DNA of 56,736 nucleotides, taken from positions 1 through 56,736 of the forward strand of contig JAFDZF010000136.1 of the NCBI GenBank assembly GCA_018267055.1, given 5' to 3'. How positions within the stretch are numbered: the stretch's first letter is position 1; every line of letters begins with the position of its first letter. Under the pieces are notes generated by a model. The model had not been told where the DNA came from, did no database searches, and was given only the letters and a program-made list of their open reading frames with translations. The DNA comes from Bacteroidota bacterium (GTDB taxonomy: Bacteria; Bacteroidota; Bacteroidia; Flavobacteriales_F; PHOS-HE28). Below, one piece after another: positions 35,471 through 46,083 of this stretch. The position numbers and the translations under genes were made by a program.

Positions 35471-35501
35471 GATCGGGCGGCCCATGGGCGGATCCTCCCC
35501 C

Positions 35502-35509
35502 TACCTTCG
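35502..35509 (+). promoter_or_regulatory. -7-like promoter element of paaI, TACCTTCG
   Basis: TAnnTTCG match, eight bases before the paaI ATG. Confidence 0.6.
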
Positions 35510-35517
35510 CGCCTCGC

Positions 35518-35958
35518 ATGTCCGCGCAGGACCTCGCCACCCGCGTCGTCGCCCGCATGTACGACAACGACCCCTTCAGCCGCTGGCTGGGGATCGAGCG
35601 CGTGCACGTGGGCCCTGGTACCTGCACCCTGCGCATGACGGTGTCGCCCACGATGCTCAACGGCTTCGGCATCGCCCATGGCGGCATCAGCTATTCGCTG
35701 GCCGACAGCTGCCTGGCCTTCGCCTCCAACGCGCACGGCGTGCAGGCGGTGAGCGTGGAGACCTCCATCGCGCATACCCGCCCGGTGAAGCCCGGCGACG
35801 TGCTCACCGCCACGGCCACCGAGCTCGAGCGCAGCACCCGCTTCGGCCGGTACGACGTGCGGGTGACCGACGCGGACGGCCGCACCGTGGCCCTGTTCCG
35901 TGGCACGGTCTTCCGCACCGGCACGCCCTGGTTCCCCGACGAGCCGATGAACCCTTGA
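35518..35958 (+). CDS. paaI: PaaI hydroxyphenylacetyl-CoA thioesterase
   Basis: 146 residues, hot-dog fold, with I-A-H-G-G-I-S-Y-S-L-A-D-S (H-G-G at 54-56 and Asp63) and V-S-V-E-T-S-I-A-H-T-R-P as in PaaI. It hydrolyses ring-hydroxylated phenylacetyl-CoA as a salvage step in phenylacetate degradation. It lies eight bases before paaJ, in one transcript. Confidence 0.9.
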   Translation: MSAQDLATRVVARMYDNDPFSRWLGIERVHVGPGTCTLRMTVSPTMLNGFGIAHGGISYSLADSCLAFASNAHGVQAVSVETSIAHTRPVKPGDVLTATATELERSTRFGRYDVRVTDADGRTVALFRGTVFRTGTPWFPDEPMNP

Positions 35959-35966
35959 GCACTTCC

Positions 35967-37172
<1,206 letters not shown>

Positions 37173-37200
37173 CCGGCACGGCCGTCGTTCCCGCGGTCCC

Positions 37201-37208
37201 TACTTTCA
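37201..37208 (+). promoter_or_regulatory. -7-like promoter element, TACTTTCA
   Basis: Ends 24 bp before ATG 37233. Confidence 0.5.
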
Positions 37209-37232
37209 CGCTCCCATACATCGCCACCACGG

Positions 37233-38837
37233 ATGCACACTTCCCTCCTTCTCCGCACCACCCTCGGCACGCTCGCCCTGCTCGGCACCTCGCTCCTGCC
37301 CGCCCAGGAAAGCAAGGTGCGCTCCAAGGTGAAGGCCGACCTGAGCGGCAAGCCGGACGAAGGCATCGGTATCGCCAAGATGGTCCGCGGCGACGGCGGC
37401 AGCATCGTGGTGCTGAAGACCAAGGGCGGACGGACGGTCCTCGGCGGCGTGCCCCAGCCCCAGCTCGACTGGTCGCTGCATGCGATCAACAGCGAGTCCA
37501 TGCTGCCGATCAAGTCGGACAAGCCGAAGATCGTGTGGGGTGAAGGGCCCGTGGCGCTGGAGACCATCGAGACCTTCGGCCGCCAGTTCCGCCTGATCGC
37601 CACCAAGCCCGACCCGGAGAACAACAAGCTCCTGGTGCTCCAGCAGGTGCTCAGCCCGCGCAGCCTCACCGGCAAGGCCGCCCAGAAGCTGGTGGAGATC
37701 CCCTATGACCGCCTGGGCAAGGGGCCCGAATACTTCGTGGCCGACATGCCCGTGGGCTTCACCACCACCCTCTCCACCGACAGCACCAAGCTGCTCCTGG
37801 GCCTCACCCCCGCCAGTACCACGCGCTCCGCGGGCTGCCCCGTGTTCGCCCAGGTGTTCGACAAGCAGATGAAGCCGCTCTGGTCCAATACCCTCACCAC
37901 CGACGCCGGCGCCCGGCGCATCGACATCGTGGGCACCCGGGTGGACCCGGCCGGCGCCGTGTGGTACCTCATCCGCAACGTGAGCAACCCCGACCCGAAG
38001 CTGCGCGAGGAGCTCGGCTACAGCTTCAGCCTCTACCGCCTGGACAGCGCGGGCCAGCAAGCGGCGCTGCTCGACTTCGGCAAGAAGGAGTTCGCCCAGG
38101 AGGCCGCCTTCGACATCCTGGCCGACGGCACCATCGTGTGCGCCGGTGTCTACTCCACCCCGGAGGCCAACCGCAACGAGTCGGTGGGCGTGTTCCGCAC
38201 CACGCTGGACGTGAAGGAGATGAAGTGGGCGGCCCCCACCAAGGTGCCCTATGAGAAACAGCTGGTGAAGAAGGAAGAGCGCCTGCAGAACAACATGCAC
38301 CTGGACCGCATCTGGCCCAAGAAGGACGGCTCGCTCTACGTGGTGACCCAGAAGGCCGGTCTCGAGACGCACCTGGTCAGCGACCTCAGCGGCAAGAAGG
38401 TGGAGCGCACCGAATGGGTGGGCGGCCCCTTCCACATCATGGAGCTGGACCCCGCCGGCGGGACCAAGTGGTACAAGCGCGTGGACCGCGACATGGGCCA
38501 CGACAACGGCGGGCCGGGCCGCATCATCTCCGTCTGCTACGACGACGTGCTCTTCCTCCTCTTCAACGACGTGGAGGGTAACTTCGAGAAGCGGAAGTCC
38601 AAACTGCCGGTGGACCAGGTGACCAATGCCAAGGATGCCGTGATGCTCGAGTTCAAGCCCGACGGCGCGGACAAGGGCAAGGTGGTGCTGAAGGAAGGCT
38701 ACAAGCAGGGCTATTTCGACGCCTCGGGCGTTTGGTACATGGGGAACGGCCTGGTGGGGACGATCGGCTCGCCCGGGTTCGGCAAGGACAAGACCTTCCC
38801 CGTGCTGGTCGAAATGAGCAAGGACACGAAAAAGTAA
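37233..38837 (+). CDS. Secreted protein of unknown function, possible beta-propeller
   Basis: 534 residues with a signal peptide ending L-L-P-A-Q. No T9SS domain or membrane helix is visible. Repeated beta-strand blocks with D-G-T/S turns (D-I-L-A-D-G-T-I-V-C-A-G, P-K-K-D-G-S-L-Y-V-V-T) resemble a propeller. I do not recognise a named family. It has its own promoter-like element and stands apart from paaJ by 60 bp. Confidence 0.8.
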   Translation: MHTSLLLRTTLGTLALLGTSLLPAQESKVRSKVKADLSGKPDEGIGIAKMVRGDGGSIVVLKTKGGRTVLGGVPQPQLDWSLHAINSESMLPIKSDKPKIVWGEGPVALETIETFGRQFRLIATKPDPENNKLLVLQQVLSPRSLTGKAAQKLVEIPYDRLGKGPEYFVADMPVGFTTTLSTDSTKLLLGLTPASTTRSAGCPVFAQVFDKQMKPLWSNTLTTDAGARRIDIVGTRVDPAGAVWYLIRNVSNPDPKLREELGYSFSLYRLDSAGQQAALLDFGKKEFAQEAAFDILADGTIVCAGVYSTPEANRNESVGVFRTTLDVKEMKWAAPTKVPYEKQLVKKEERLQNNMHLDRIWPKKDGSLYVVTQKAGLETHLVSDLSGKKVERTEWVGGPFHIMELDPAGGTKWYKRVDRDMGHDNGGPGRIISVCYDDVLFLLFNDVEGNFEKRKSKLPVDQVTNAKDAVMLEFKPDGADKGKVVLKEGYKQGYFDASGVWYMGNGLVGTIGSPGFGKDKTFPVLVEMSKDTKK

Positions 38838-38867
38838 CATGCATATTCGCAGCCTCATCCGATCGTC

Positions 38868-39479
38868 ATGCTAGCTCCCGAGCAGATCAACCTCTACATC
38901 GCCGAGCGTCCCGAGTGGCAGCGCAGGCAACTGGTCCGCCTCCGCCAGCTCATCCATTCGGTGGACGAGGACATCGAAGAGACCTGGCGCTGGAACGCCC
39001 CGCATTTCGACTACAACGACAGCGTGATGCTGGGGCTCGGGGCCTTCAAGACCTTCGTGAGCGTGTGGTTCCATAAAGGGTCCCTGATCAAGGACCCGAA
39101 GAAGCTCTTCGAGGAGGTGACCGAGGAGAAGGGCAACCGGGTGTACAAGATCGCGGAGGGCGAGGCCATCAACGAGGCGGCCTTCACGGACCTGGTGAAG
39201 AAGGCCATCGCCCTGAACGCCAAGGGCACCAAGCTCTCCGACGCCCGGCCCGAGAAGAAGGCGTTGGCGGTGCCGGCCGAGCTGGAGAGCGTGCTGAAGA
39301 AGGACCCCACCGCCTGGGCCAACTGGCAGGCCTTCCCCTATTCGCACAAGAAGGAGTACGCCGAGTGGGTGGCGGACGGGAAGAAGGAGGAGACCCGCAA
39401 GCGCCGCATCGCGCAGGCCCTGGAGATGATCCGCGAGGGCATGGGCAAGGAGGACAAGTACCGCGTGAAAGGCACGTAG
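38868..39479 (+). CDS. DUF1801 + YdeI/OmpD-associated domain protein
   Basis: 203 residues. Residues 1-110 carry the DUF1801 fold (Q-L-I-H-S-V-D-E-D-I-E-E-T-W-R-W-N-A-P-H-F), with V-S-V-W-F-H-K-G. The C-terminal A-L-A-V-P-A-E-L...W-x-x-F-P-Y-S-H-K-K-E-Y-A-E-W is a YdeI/OmpD-associated motif. Related proteins are linked to stress or peptide resistance but lack a defined activity. Starts 30 bp after the secreted protein gene. Confidence 0.88.
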   Translation: MLAPEQINLYIAERPEWQRRQLVRLRQLIHSVDEDIEETWRWNAPHFDYNDSVMLGLGAFKTFVSVWFHKGSLIKDPKKLFEEVTEEKGNRVYKIAEGEAINEAAFTDLVKKAIALNAKGTKLSDARPEKKALAVPAELESVLKKDPTAWANWQAFPYSHKKEYAEWVADGKKEETRKRRIAQALEMIREGMGKEDKYRVKGT

Positions 39480-39539
39480 GGAACGCCCCGGCTTAACACA
39501 TTTTCACCGCACGGTCCGGCCTGCGCGGCCGCGTCCGGA

Positions 39540-39547
39540 TATATTCG
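39540..39547 (+). promoter_or_regulatory. -7-like promoter element of gldA, TATATTCG
   Basis: TAnnTTCG match, 11 bases before the gldA ATG. Confidence 0.6.
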
Positions 39548-39558
39548 TCGGGTTCCCC

Positions 39559-40488
39559 ATGGACATCCGCATCGCGCAGCTGACGAAGCGCTACGGCACG
39601 CAGACCGCCGTGGACGACGTGAGCTTCGCCGTGAGCGCGGGCGAGGTGCTCGGCTTCCTGGGCCCCAATGGCGCGGGCAAGACCACCACGATGAAGATGG
39701 TGTGCGGCCTGGTGGCCCCCGATCACGGCCGCGTGCTCGTGGGCGGCACCGACGTGGCCGAGGACCCGGCGGCCGTGCGCCGCATGATCGGCTACCTGCC
39801 CGAGAGCAATCCGCTCTACGACGACATGCCCGTGCTGGACTTCCTGCGCTTCGCCGCGCGCCTCCAGGGCGTGGAGAAGGACCTGGTGGACCAGCGCCTC
39901 CGCGACATGGTGGAGGTCTGCGGCCTGGGCGACGAGAAGCACAAGCGCATCGGCGAGCTGAGCAAAGGCTACCGCCAGCGGACGGGCCTGGCCCAGGCCA
40001 TGGTGCACGATCCCCAGGTGCTCATCCTCGACGAGCCCACCACCGGCCTCGACCCGAACCAGATCGTCGAGATCCGCGCGCTCATCAAGGAGCTGGGCCA
40101 GGCGAAGACGGTGATCTTCAGCACGCACATCCTGCCCGAAGTGGAGGCCGTGTGCGACCGCATCCTCATCATCAACAAAGGCCGCATCGTGGCCGACGGC
40201 TCCCCCTCCACCCTGCGCGCCCAGGCGCACGGCGAGGCGGTGCTGCTCGCCGGCATCGAGGACGGTGCGCCCGATGACGTGCTGGCCGCCCTGCGCGCCC
40301 TGCCCGGCGTGACCGACATCACCCCGGTGCCCGGTGCCGAGGGCCGCTACGAGCTGCGCATGCGGACGGACGGCCCGCCCGGGCGCCCGGTCTTCGCGCT
40401 CTGCGTCCGGCGCGGCTGGACGCTGACCGAGCTGCGCACCGTGGAGACCCGGCTGGAGGATGTCTTCCGCGACCTCACCCTGAACTGA
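39559..40488 (+). CDS. gldA: GldA-type ABC transporter ATPase
   Basis: 309 residues. Walker A G-P-N-G-A-G-K-T at 35-42, signature L-S-K-G-Y-R-Q-R, Walker B V-L-I-L-D-E-P and switch F-S-T-H-I-L are intact, with the GldA-type accessory C-terminal region of about 80 residues. Followed by gldF, gldG and DUF4340 genes, the standard arrangement. GldAFG is linked to gliding and surface-protein traffic in flavobacteria, but its substrate is unproven; here it could simply support envelope processes. Confidence 0.9.
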   Translation: MDIRIAQLTKRYGTQTAVDDVSFAVSAGEVLGFLGPNGAGKTTTMKMVCGLVAPDHGRVLVGGTDVAEDPAAVRRMIGYLPESNPLYDDMPVLDFLRFAARLQGVEKDLVDQRLRDMVEVCGLGDEKHKRIGELSKGYRQRTGLAQAMVHDPQVLILDEPTTGLDPNQIVEIRALIKELGQAKTVIFSTHILPEVEAVCDRILIINKGRIVADGSPSTLRAQAHGEAVLLAGIEDGAPDDVLAALRALPGVTDITPVPGAEGRYELRMRTDGPPGRPVFALCVRRGWTLTELRTVETRLEDVFRDLTLN

Positions 40489-40501
40489 CCGGCGAAGGCC
40501 C

Positions 40502-41230
40502 ATGCGCAGCATCGTCCTCATCGCCCGCAAGGAGCTCGCCTCCTTCTTCGACTCGCTGATGGCCTACCTCATCCTGGCCACCTTCCTCGGCGTCAGCGGC
40601 TTCTTCACCTGGTGGTTCGGCACCGACGTGTTCCTCCGCGGCATCGCCGACCTGAGCACCTTCTTCAGCGTGGCCTACTGGACGCTCTTCTTCTTCCTGC
40701 CCGCGCTCACCATGCGCACCCTGGCCGAGGAGCGCCGCACCGGCACGCTGGACCTGCTGCTCACCAAGGCGGTCACCGAGCGGCAGGTGGTGGTGGCGAA
40801 GTTCCTCGCCTGCCTCGCCCTCATCGCCCTGGCGCTGCTGTGCACGCTGCCCTATTACCTCACGGTGGCCGCCATCGGCCCGGTGGACCATGGCGCCGTG
40901 CTCTGCGGCTACCTGGCGCTGCTGTGCATGAGCGCCGCCTACATCGCCCTGGGCATCCTGGCGAGCAGCCTCACCAGCAACCAGATCGTGGCCTTCGTGG
41001 GCGGGCTGGCCCTGATCGCCCTGTTCCACCTGGTGTTCTCCGTGGTGGCGGCCAGCTCCACCGGGCTGCTCGGCGAGACGCTGCAGTTCCTCAGCACCGA
41101 GGCGCACTTCGACAGCATGAGCCGCGGCGTGCTGGACAGCCGCGACGTGGTCTATTTCGCCAGCCTCTGCGTGGGCGGGCTCGCCCTGGCGGCGATGACC
41201 CTGGCCCGCCGCATCCACCAGGGACGATGA
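40502..41230 (+). CDS. gldF: GldF-type ABC permease
   Basis: 242 residues with six membrane helices and the ABC2-type pattern: A-R-K-E-L-A-S-F-F, T-M-R-T-L-A-E-E-R-R-T-G-T-L-D-L-L-L-T-K-A-V and L-G-I-L-A-S-S-L-T-S-N-Q. It follows gldA by 13 bp and overlaps gldG by four bases (ATGA). Confidence 0.92.
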   Translation: MRSIVLIARKELASFFDSLMAYLILATFLGVSGFFTWWFGTDVFLRGIADLSTFFSVAYWTLFFFLPALTMRTLAEERRTGTLDLLLTKAVTERQVVVAKFLACLALIALALLCTLPYYLTVAAIGPVDHGAVLCGYLALLCMSAAYIALGILASSLTSNQIVAFVGGLALIALFHLVFSVVAASSTGLLGETLQFLSTEAHFDSMSRGVLDSRDVVYFASLCVGGLALAAMTLARRIHQGR

Positions 41231-42744
41231 GCACACGGGCCGCCTTCCTCCGCAACGTGCTACTGCTCCTGGCGGCGCTGGTGCTCGTGAACCTGCTCGC
41301 ACAGCGCTTCCGCACCCGGATCGACCTCACCGGCGACGCCCGCTACACCCTGGCCCCGGCCACGCTGGACCTCCTGAAGAAGCTGCCCGAGACGGTGACG
41401 GTGACCGCCTACTTCACGGAGCGGATGCCGCCCGACCTGGCCCGCACGCGGCAGGACTTCCAGGACCTGCTGGTGGAGTACGCCGCGCGCTCCAACGGCC
41501 AAGTGGTGTTCGAGTTCATCGATCCCAACAGCGCGGACTCCATCGCCGCGAAGGCCCGCGCCGAGGGCGTGCGCCTGCTGATCTCCGAGACGCGGGAGAA
41601 GGACAAGCGCGAGAACCTGAAGGTGTACATGGGCGCCGTGGTGCGCATGGGCGACCGCAAGGCCGTGATCCCGGCGGTGCCGCAGGAAGGCGCGCTGGAA
41701 TGGGTGCTCTCCTCGGCCATCCAGCGGGCGAGCATCACGCGGAAGCCCGTCATCGGCGTGGTGCAGGGGCACCACGAACCGCCGGTGCAGATGCTCGACC
41801 AGCTGGTGGGCCAGCTGAACGAGCTCTACGACGTGGAGCCGATGGCGATCTACGACACCTTCCCCATCAACGCACGGTTCAACACGCTGCTGCTGATCGA
41901 CCCGAAGGACACCATCCCGCCCCTGCAGCTGCAGCGGCTCCTGGAGTTCATGGGCCGGGGCAACGGGCTGGTGCTCGCCTACGGCGCGGTGGACGTGGAC
42001 CTGAGCAGCTCGCCGGTGGCCGACCTCCGCCGCACGGACCTGGAGCCCTGGCTGCGGCAGCTGGGGGTGCGCATCGAGCCGCGCATCGTGGCCGACGCCA
42101 AGTGCGGGCAGGTGCAGGTGATGCAGAGCGGGCTGCCCTTCCCCGTGCCGGTGGCCTTCCCCTACTTCCCGCTGATCGACCACTTCGGCGACCATCCCGT
42201 GGCCAGCGGCCTCGACCTCGCGATGTTCCAGTTCGCCGCCCCCCTGGCCTTCGTCGGCGATACGAGCATCCGGTACGCCCCCCTGCTGATGAGCAGCGGC
42301 AAGAGCGCCCTGCTGGCCCCGCCGGCCGTGGTGGACATCCGCAAGGCCTGGAGCGATGCGGACTTCCCCGACGGGCCGCAGGTGCTGGGGGCCGCGCTGG
42401 AAGGCACCTTCGCCCCGCCGCAGCGCTCGCGCGCGGTGGTCTTCACCAACGGCACCTTCTGCAACAGCTTCGCCAACGGCCAGCCGGTGCAGCTTCCCCA
42501 AGGCAACGTGGACCTGATGGTGAACGCGGTGGACTGGGTGTCGCACAACACCGGCCTGCTCGAGCTGCGCGGCAAGGAGGTGAGCTACCGGCCCATCGCG
42601 GACGTGGGCGATGCGCGGCGGGCATTGCTGAAATGGATGAACCTGCTGCTGCCGGTCGCCCTCGTGATCGGCTACGGCCTGCTGCGCGCCCAGTGGCGCC
42701 GGCGACAACGCATGCGCCGCATGCGCCCCGGCCATGTCCGGTAA
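41227..42744 (+). CDS. gldG: GldG-type substrate-binding-like membrane protein
   Basis: 505 residues. An N-terminal helix is followed by a long extracytoplasmic domain (I-D-L-T-G-D-A-R-Y-T-L; V-I-G-V-V-Q-G-H-H-E-P-P) and a single C-terminal helix (L-L-P-V-A-L-V-I-G-Y-G-L-L) with a basic tail. This fits the GldG/ABC_transp_aux family. Start ATG 41227 overlaps gldF by four bases. Confidence 0.92.
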   Translation: MSTRAAFLRNVLLLLAALVLVNLLAQRFRTRIDLTGDARYTLAPATLDLLKKLPETVTVTAYFTERMPPDLARTRQDFQDLLVEYAARSNGQVVFEFIDPNSADSIAAKARAEGVRLLISETREKDKRENLKVYMGAVVRMGDRKAVIPAVPQEGALEWVLSSAIQRASITRKPVIGVVQGHHEPPVQMLDQLVGQLNELYDVEPMAIYDTFPINARFNTLLLIDPKDTIPPLQLQRLLEFMGRGNGLVLAYGAVDVDLSSSPVADLRRTDLEPWLRQLGVRIEPRIVADAKCGQVQVMQSGLPFPVPVAFPYFPLIDHFGDHPVASGLDLAMFQFAAPLAFVGDTSIRYAPLLMSSGKSALLAPPAVVDIRKAWSDADFPDGPQVLGAALEGTFAPPQRSRAVVFTNGTFCNSFANGQPVQLPQGNVDLMVNAVDWVSHNTGLLELRGKEVSYRPIADVGDARRALLKWMNLLLPVALVIGYGLLRAQWRRRQRMRRMRPGHVR

Positions 42745-43699
42745 GGCGCGCACCTGGTGGGCCGTGGCGGGCGTGGCCGTGCTCGCGGGGATCTGGTGGG
42801 CCAGCGGCGGCCTCTCGCCCCGGACGCAGCAACGCACTTTCCGCGAGCGGATCATGCGCGTGGACACCGGCGCGCTCTCGTCCTTCCTCATCCGCCCCGC
42901 CCCACGGCGCGGGCACCCCGAGATGCGCTTCGAGCGCGACGGCGGGCACTGGACCCTCCGGAGCGCCGGCTTCCACACCCCCGCCGACCAACGCCGGATG
43001 GACGAGCTGCTCGCCCTGATCAGCGACGTGCGCACCCTCCGCGTGATCGGGCGGCTCACCGATGTGAAGGCCGCCTATGGCCTGACCGACAGCACCGCCG
43101 ACCACCTGGTGCTGGACACGCCCGAAGGCCGCATGGACCTGGCGGTGGGCGTGATGAGCAGCGGCGACGAGCCCGCCACCGCCGTACATGCCTCCGGTGA
43201 CGAGGCGGTGTACGCCGTGCCCGGCATGCTGGGCCTCTACACCAGCCGGTCCTACATCGATTGGATCCCCAAGCCCATGGTCAACGGCGACCCCGCGCGC
43301 TGGAAGCGGGTCACCTTCGTGTTCCCCAACGACCAGGGCTACAGCCTGGAACGCCACGGCGCGGCCTGGACCCTCAACGGCCTGCCGACCGACAGCCTCA
43401 AGGTGGCGCGTTACCTGCGCAACCTCTCGCGCTACAGCGGTTCCGCCCTCACGGACCCGGCGGACACGCTGAAGGCGGTGCTGGTGTACAACCTCGTGGT
43501 GGAGGACAGCACGCGCGCGGCCCCGATCATGCTCCGCATCTTCCAGGCCGGCGATCGCCTGATCGCCCGCAGCACCCTGGCACCGCCGGAGATCGTGATG
43601 CCCTTCGACCCGCAGGTGGAGATCCCCCGCCTCTTCCGCCCGCCGTCCGCGTTCCTGCCCGACGGCCAGCCGCCCGTGATGCCGGCTGTCAACAGGTGA
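42734..43699 (+). CDS. DUF4340 membrane-anchored protein
   Basis: 321 residues. One N-terminal helix (W-W-A-V-A-G-V-A-V-L-A-G-I-W-W-A) and a periplasmic region made of DUF4340 beta-alpha repeats (G-L-T-D-S-T-A-D-H-L-V, Y-A-V-P-G-M, F-V-F-P-N-D-Q-G-Y-S-L). DUF4340 proteins commonly follow GldG-type genes and are thought to act with that transporter. It overlaps the gldG stop by 11 bases. Confidence 0.9.
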   Translation: MSGKARTWWAVAGVAVLAGIWWASGGLSPRTQQRTFRERIMRVDTGALSSFLIRPAPRRGHPEMRFERDGGHWTLRSAGFHTPADQRRMDELLALISDVRTLRVIGRLTDVKAAYGLTDSTADHLVLDTPEGRMDLAVGVMSSGDEPATAVHASGDEAVYAVPGMLGLYTSRSYIDWIPKPMVNGDPARWKRVTFVFPNDQGYSLERHGAAWTLNGLPTDSLKVARYLRNLSRYSGSALTDPADTLKAVLVYNLVVEDSTRAAPIMLRIFQAGDRLIARSTLAPPEIVMPFDPQVEIPRLFRPPSAFLPDGQPPVMPAVNR

Positions 43700-43748
43700 T
43701 CGTGGGAGGCCACGGTGCTTCGCGCATGGGACCACCGCCCGCCGGCAG

Positions 43749-43756
43749 CACATTTG
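43749..43756 (+). promoter_or_regulatory. -7-like promoter element of the amidoligase operon, CACATTTG
   Basis: One mismatch to TAnnTTTG, four bases before the GTG start at 43761, implying a leaderless operon mRNA. Confidence 0.55.
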
Positions 43757-43760
43757 TGCC

Positions 43761-44477
43761 GTGTCCCTGCACACCATCCGCATCGAGGCCCAGCCCGACG
43801 ACGACACCTGCGGCCCCACCGCCCTGCACGCCGTGTACGACCACTTCGGCGAGGACCTGTCGTTGCAGCGGGTCATCCAGGAAGTGCACCACCTGGAGGA
43901 CGGCGGCACCCTGGCCGTGTTCCTTGGGCTGCACGCCCTGAAGCAGGGTTACCACGCGCGGATCCACAGCTACAACCTGCGCGTCTTCGACCCCACCTGG
44001 GACACCCTGCCGCCGGACCTGCTGCGCAAGAAGCTGATCGCCCAGACCCGCTTGAAGGAGGGCAAGAAGCTGCACGCTGCCTGCCTCGCCTACTCGCGCT
44101 TCCTGAAGATGGGCGGCGAGCTGCGCTTCGACGATCCCACCCCCGCCCTGCTGCAGCGCTACTTCGACGCCGACCTGCCCGTGCTCGCCGGGCTCAGCGC
44201 CACCTACCTCTACAAGAGCAAGCGGGAGCTCACCGGCAGCAACGGCCAGAGCGTCCTGGACGACCTGCGCGGCAAGCCCATGGGCCACTTCGTGGTGCTC
44301 TGCGGCATGGAGGGCAAGCAGGTGCGCGTGGCCGACCCCTACCAGGACAATCCGCTCAGCGAGGGCCGTTTCTACAACGTGCACATCGGCCGCCTGATCA
44401 ACAGCATCCTCCTCGGCATCGTCACCTACGACGCCAACCTGCTCATCCTCTCCCCCCGGGAACTGCCGCAGCCATGA
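43761..44477 (+). CDS. C39-like papain-fold peptidase of the amidoligase operon
   Basis: 238 residues starting with GTG. Catalytic residues fit a C39-type fold: C17 in D-D-D-T-C-G-P-T-A-L, H186 in M-G-H-F-V-V-L and D202 in V-A-D-P-Y. No signal peptide, ABC or membrane segment, so it is cytoplasmic and not a bacteriocin exporter. It opens the operon with two amidoligases and a formylglutamate-type hydrolase. It may cut or mature an amide-linked peptide made by them. A 100-bp gap separates it from the ligase. Confidence 0.88.
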   Translation: MSLHTIRIEAQPDDDTCGPTALHAVYDHFGEDLSLQRVIQEVHHLEDGGTLAVFLGLHALKQGYHARIHSYNLRVFDPTWDTLPPDLLRKKLIAQTRLKEGKKLHAACLAYSRFLKMGGELRFDDPTPALLQRYFDADLPVLAGLSATYLYKSKRELTGSNGQSVLDDLRGKPMGHFVVLCGMEGKQVRVADPYQDNPLSEGRFYNVHIGRLINSILLGIVTYDANLLILSPRELPQP

Positions 44478-44577
44478 ACCGAACTTCGTTCCCCGTTGTC
44501 CATCATCCGTCGCCGGGCCATGCGTGCGGCGCACGTGGACAGCGGACAACGAACGACCAACGACCGACAACGAAGCG

Positions 44578-46083
44578 ATGAAGAAGATCATCGTGGTGCG
44601 CGACCCCAAGGAGTTCAACCTCGGCTTGAAGGGCGTGGAGGTGGTGTCCAGCAAGGACTACCTCACCGACCCGCGCTTCGCCCAGCTCACCCACACACGC
44701 ATCTTCAACCTGTCGCGCAGCTATGCCTACCAGAGCCGCGGCTACTACGTGAGCCTGCTCGCCGAGGCCCGCGGGCAGAAGGTGATCCCCAGCGCCAAGA
44801 CCCTCCTCGACCTGAAGAACCCCAGCCTGGTGAAGGTGCTGGGGCGTGACCTGGACGAAGTGGTGCAGCAGAGCCTGGGCGAGAAGAACAAGCACGAGTT
44901 CATCTTCAGCGTGTACTTCGGCCGTAATGTGAACCGCAAGTACGACAAGCTGGCGCACGAGCTCTACAAGGCCTTCCAGGCGCCGCTGATCCGGGCCCGG
45001 TTCGTGAAGGGCGAGAAGTGGGAGCTCCGTTCGGTGCGGGCCATCCCCTACAACGACATCCCCGAGGAGCACCTGCCCTTCCTGAAGAAGTACGCCGCGG
45101 ACTATTTCGCCAAGAAGCGCTACGACAAGGCGCGGGAGGACCGCAGCGCCTACGACCTGGCCATCCTGGTGAACCCGGCGGACAAGGCGGCCCCCTCGAA
45201 CAAGCGCGCCATCGTGAAGTTCCGCCAGGCCGCGGAGGACCTGGGCTTCGCCGTGGACATCATCGGCCCGGACGACATCGACCGCATCGGCGAGTACGAC
45301 GCGCTGTTCATCCGCGAGAACACGCACGTGAACGACCACACCTACCGCATCTCGCGCAAGGCGCAGCAGGAAGGGCTGGCCGTGATGGACGCCCCCGATG
45401 CGATCCTGAAGTGCAACAACAAGGTGTACCTCGCCGAGGTGATGGAGGCGCACGGCATCCCCACGCCCCGCACGATGATCGTGCACAGCGAGAACCGCGA
45501 CGAGGTGGCCAAGCGCTTCGGCCTGCCGGTGGTGCTGAAACTGCCCGACAGCACCTTCAGCATCGGCGTGATGAAGGCCAAGACGCCCGAGGACCTGGAG
45601 CAGAAGCTGGACGACATCCTCCGCGAGAGCGACCTGGCGATCGCCCAGGAGTACATGCCCAGCGATTACGACTGGCGCATCGGCGTGCTCGACGGCGAGC
45701 CCCTCTATGCCTGCAAGTACTTCATGGCGCGGGGCCACTGGCAGATCTACAACTGGGACAGCGGCACCAAGAAGGACGAGAGCGGCGACTTCGCCACGAT
45801 GCACGTGCACGAGTGCGCCCGGCCCATCATCGATGTGGCGGTGAAGGCCGTGCACGCCATGGTGGGCACCGAGGGCCTCTTCGGCGTGGACGTGAAGGAA
45901 GTGGACGGCAAGCCCTACGTGATCGAGGTGAACGAGTGCCCCAACATCGACCACGGCGTGGAGGACCTGGCCCTGGGCGACGCCATCTACCGCCGCATCA
46001 TCGGGTCCCTGAAGAACGGCATCGAACGCCGGATCGGCATACGAACATCCGCGCCCGCCGCAGGCGGCACGCACGCACAATGA
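44578..46083 (+). CDS. RimK-like ATP-grasp ligase with N-terminal RLAN domain
   Basis: 501 residues. Residues about 1-210 match the RimK-like N-terminal (RLAN) domain. The ATP-grasp domain covers about 290-480, with L-K-L-P-D-S-T-F-S-I-G-V, A-Q-E-Y-M-P-S-D-Y-D-W-R-I-G-V and the metal-binding V-I-E-V-N-E-C-P-N-I-D. It should join a carboxylate to an amine through an acyl phosphate. Start ATG 44578 is preceded by an A/C-rich leader with repeated ACGACCA-like words, so an upstream ATG at 44524 is unlikely. Its stop overlaps the GCS2 start. Confidence 0.92.
   Translation: MKKIIVVRDPKEFNLGLKGVEVVSSKDYLTDPRFAQLTHTRIFNLSRSYAYQSRGYYVSLLAEARGQKVIPSAKTLLDLKNPSLVKVLGRDLDEVVQQSLGEKNKHEFIFSVYFGRNVNRKYDKLAHELYKAFQAPLIRARFVKGEKWELRSVRAIPYNDIPEEHLPFLKKYAADYFAKKRYDKAREDRSAYDLAILVNPADKAAPSNKRAIVKFRQAAEDLGFAVDIIGPDDIDRIGEYDALFIRENTHVNDHTYRISRKAQQEGLAVMDAPDAILKCNNKVYLAEVMEAHGIPTPRTMIVHSENRDEVAKRFGLPVVLKLPDSTFSIGVMKAKTPEDLEQKLDDILRESDLAIAQEYMPSDYDWRIGVLDGEPLYACKYFMARGHWQIYNWDSGTKKDESGDFATMHVHECARPIIDVAVKAVHAMVGTEGLFGVDVKEVDGKPYVIEVNECPNIDHGVEDLALGDAIYRRIIGSLKNGIERRIGIRTSAPAAGGTHAQ

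Noticed and set aside
43761-44477. Bacteriocin/RiPP export peptidase reading of the C39-like gene
   Set aside because: No ABC transporter domain, membrane helices or leader peptide gene nearby.
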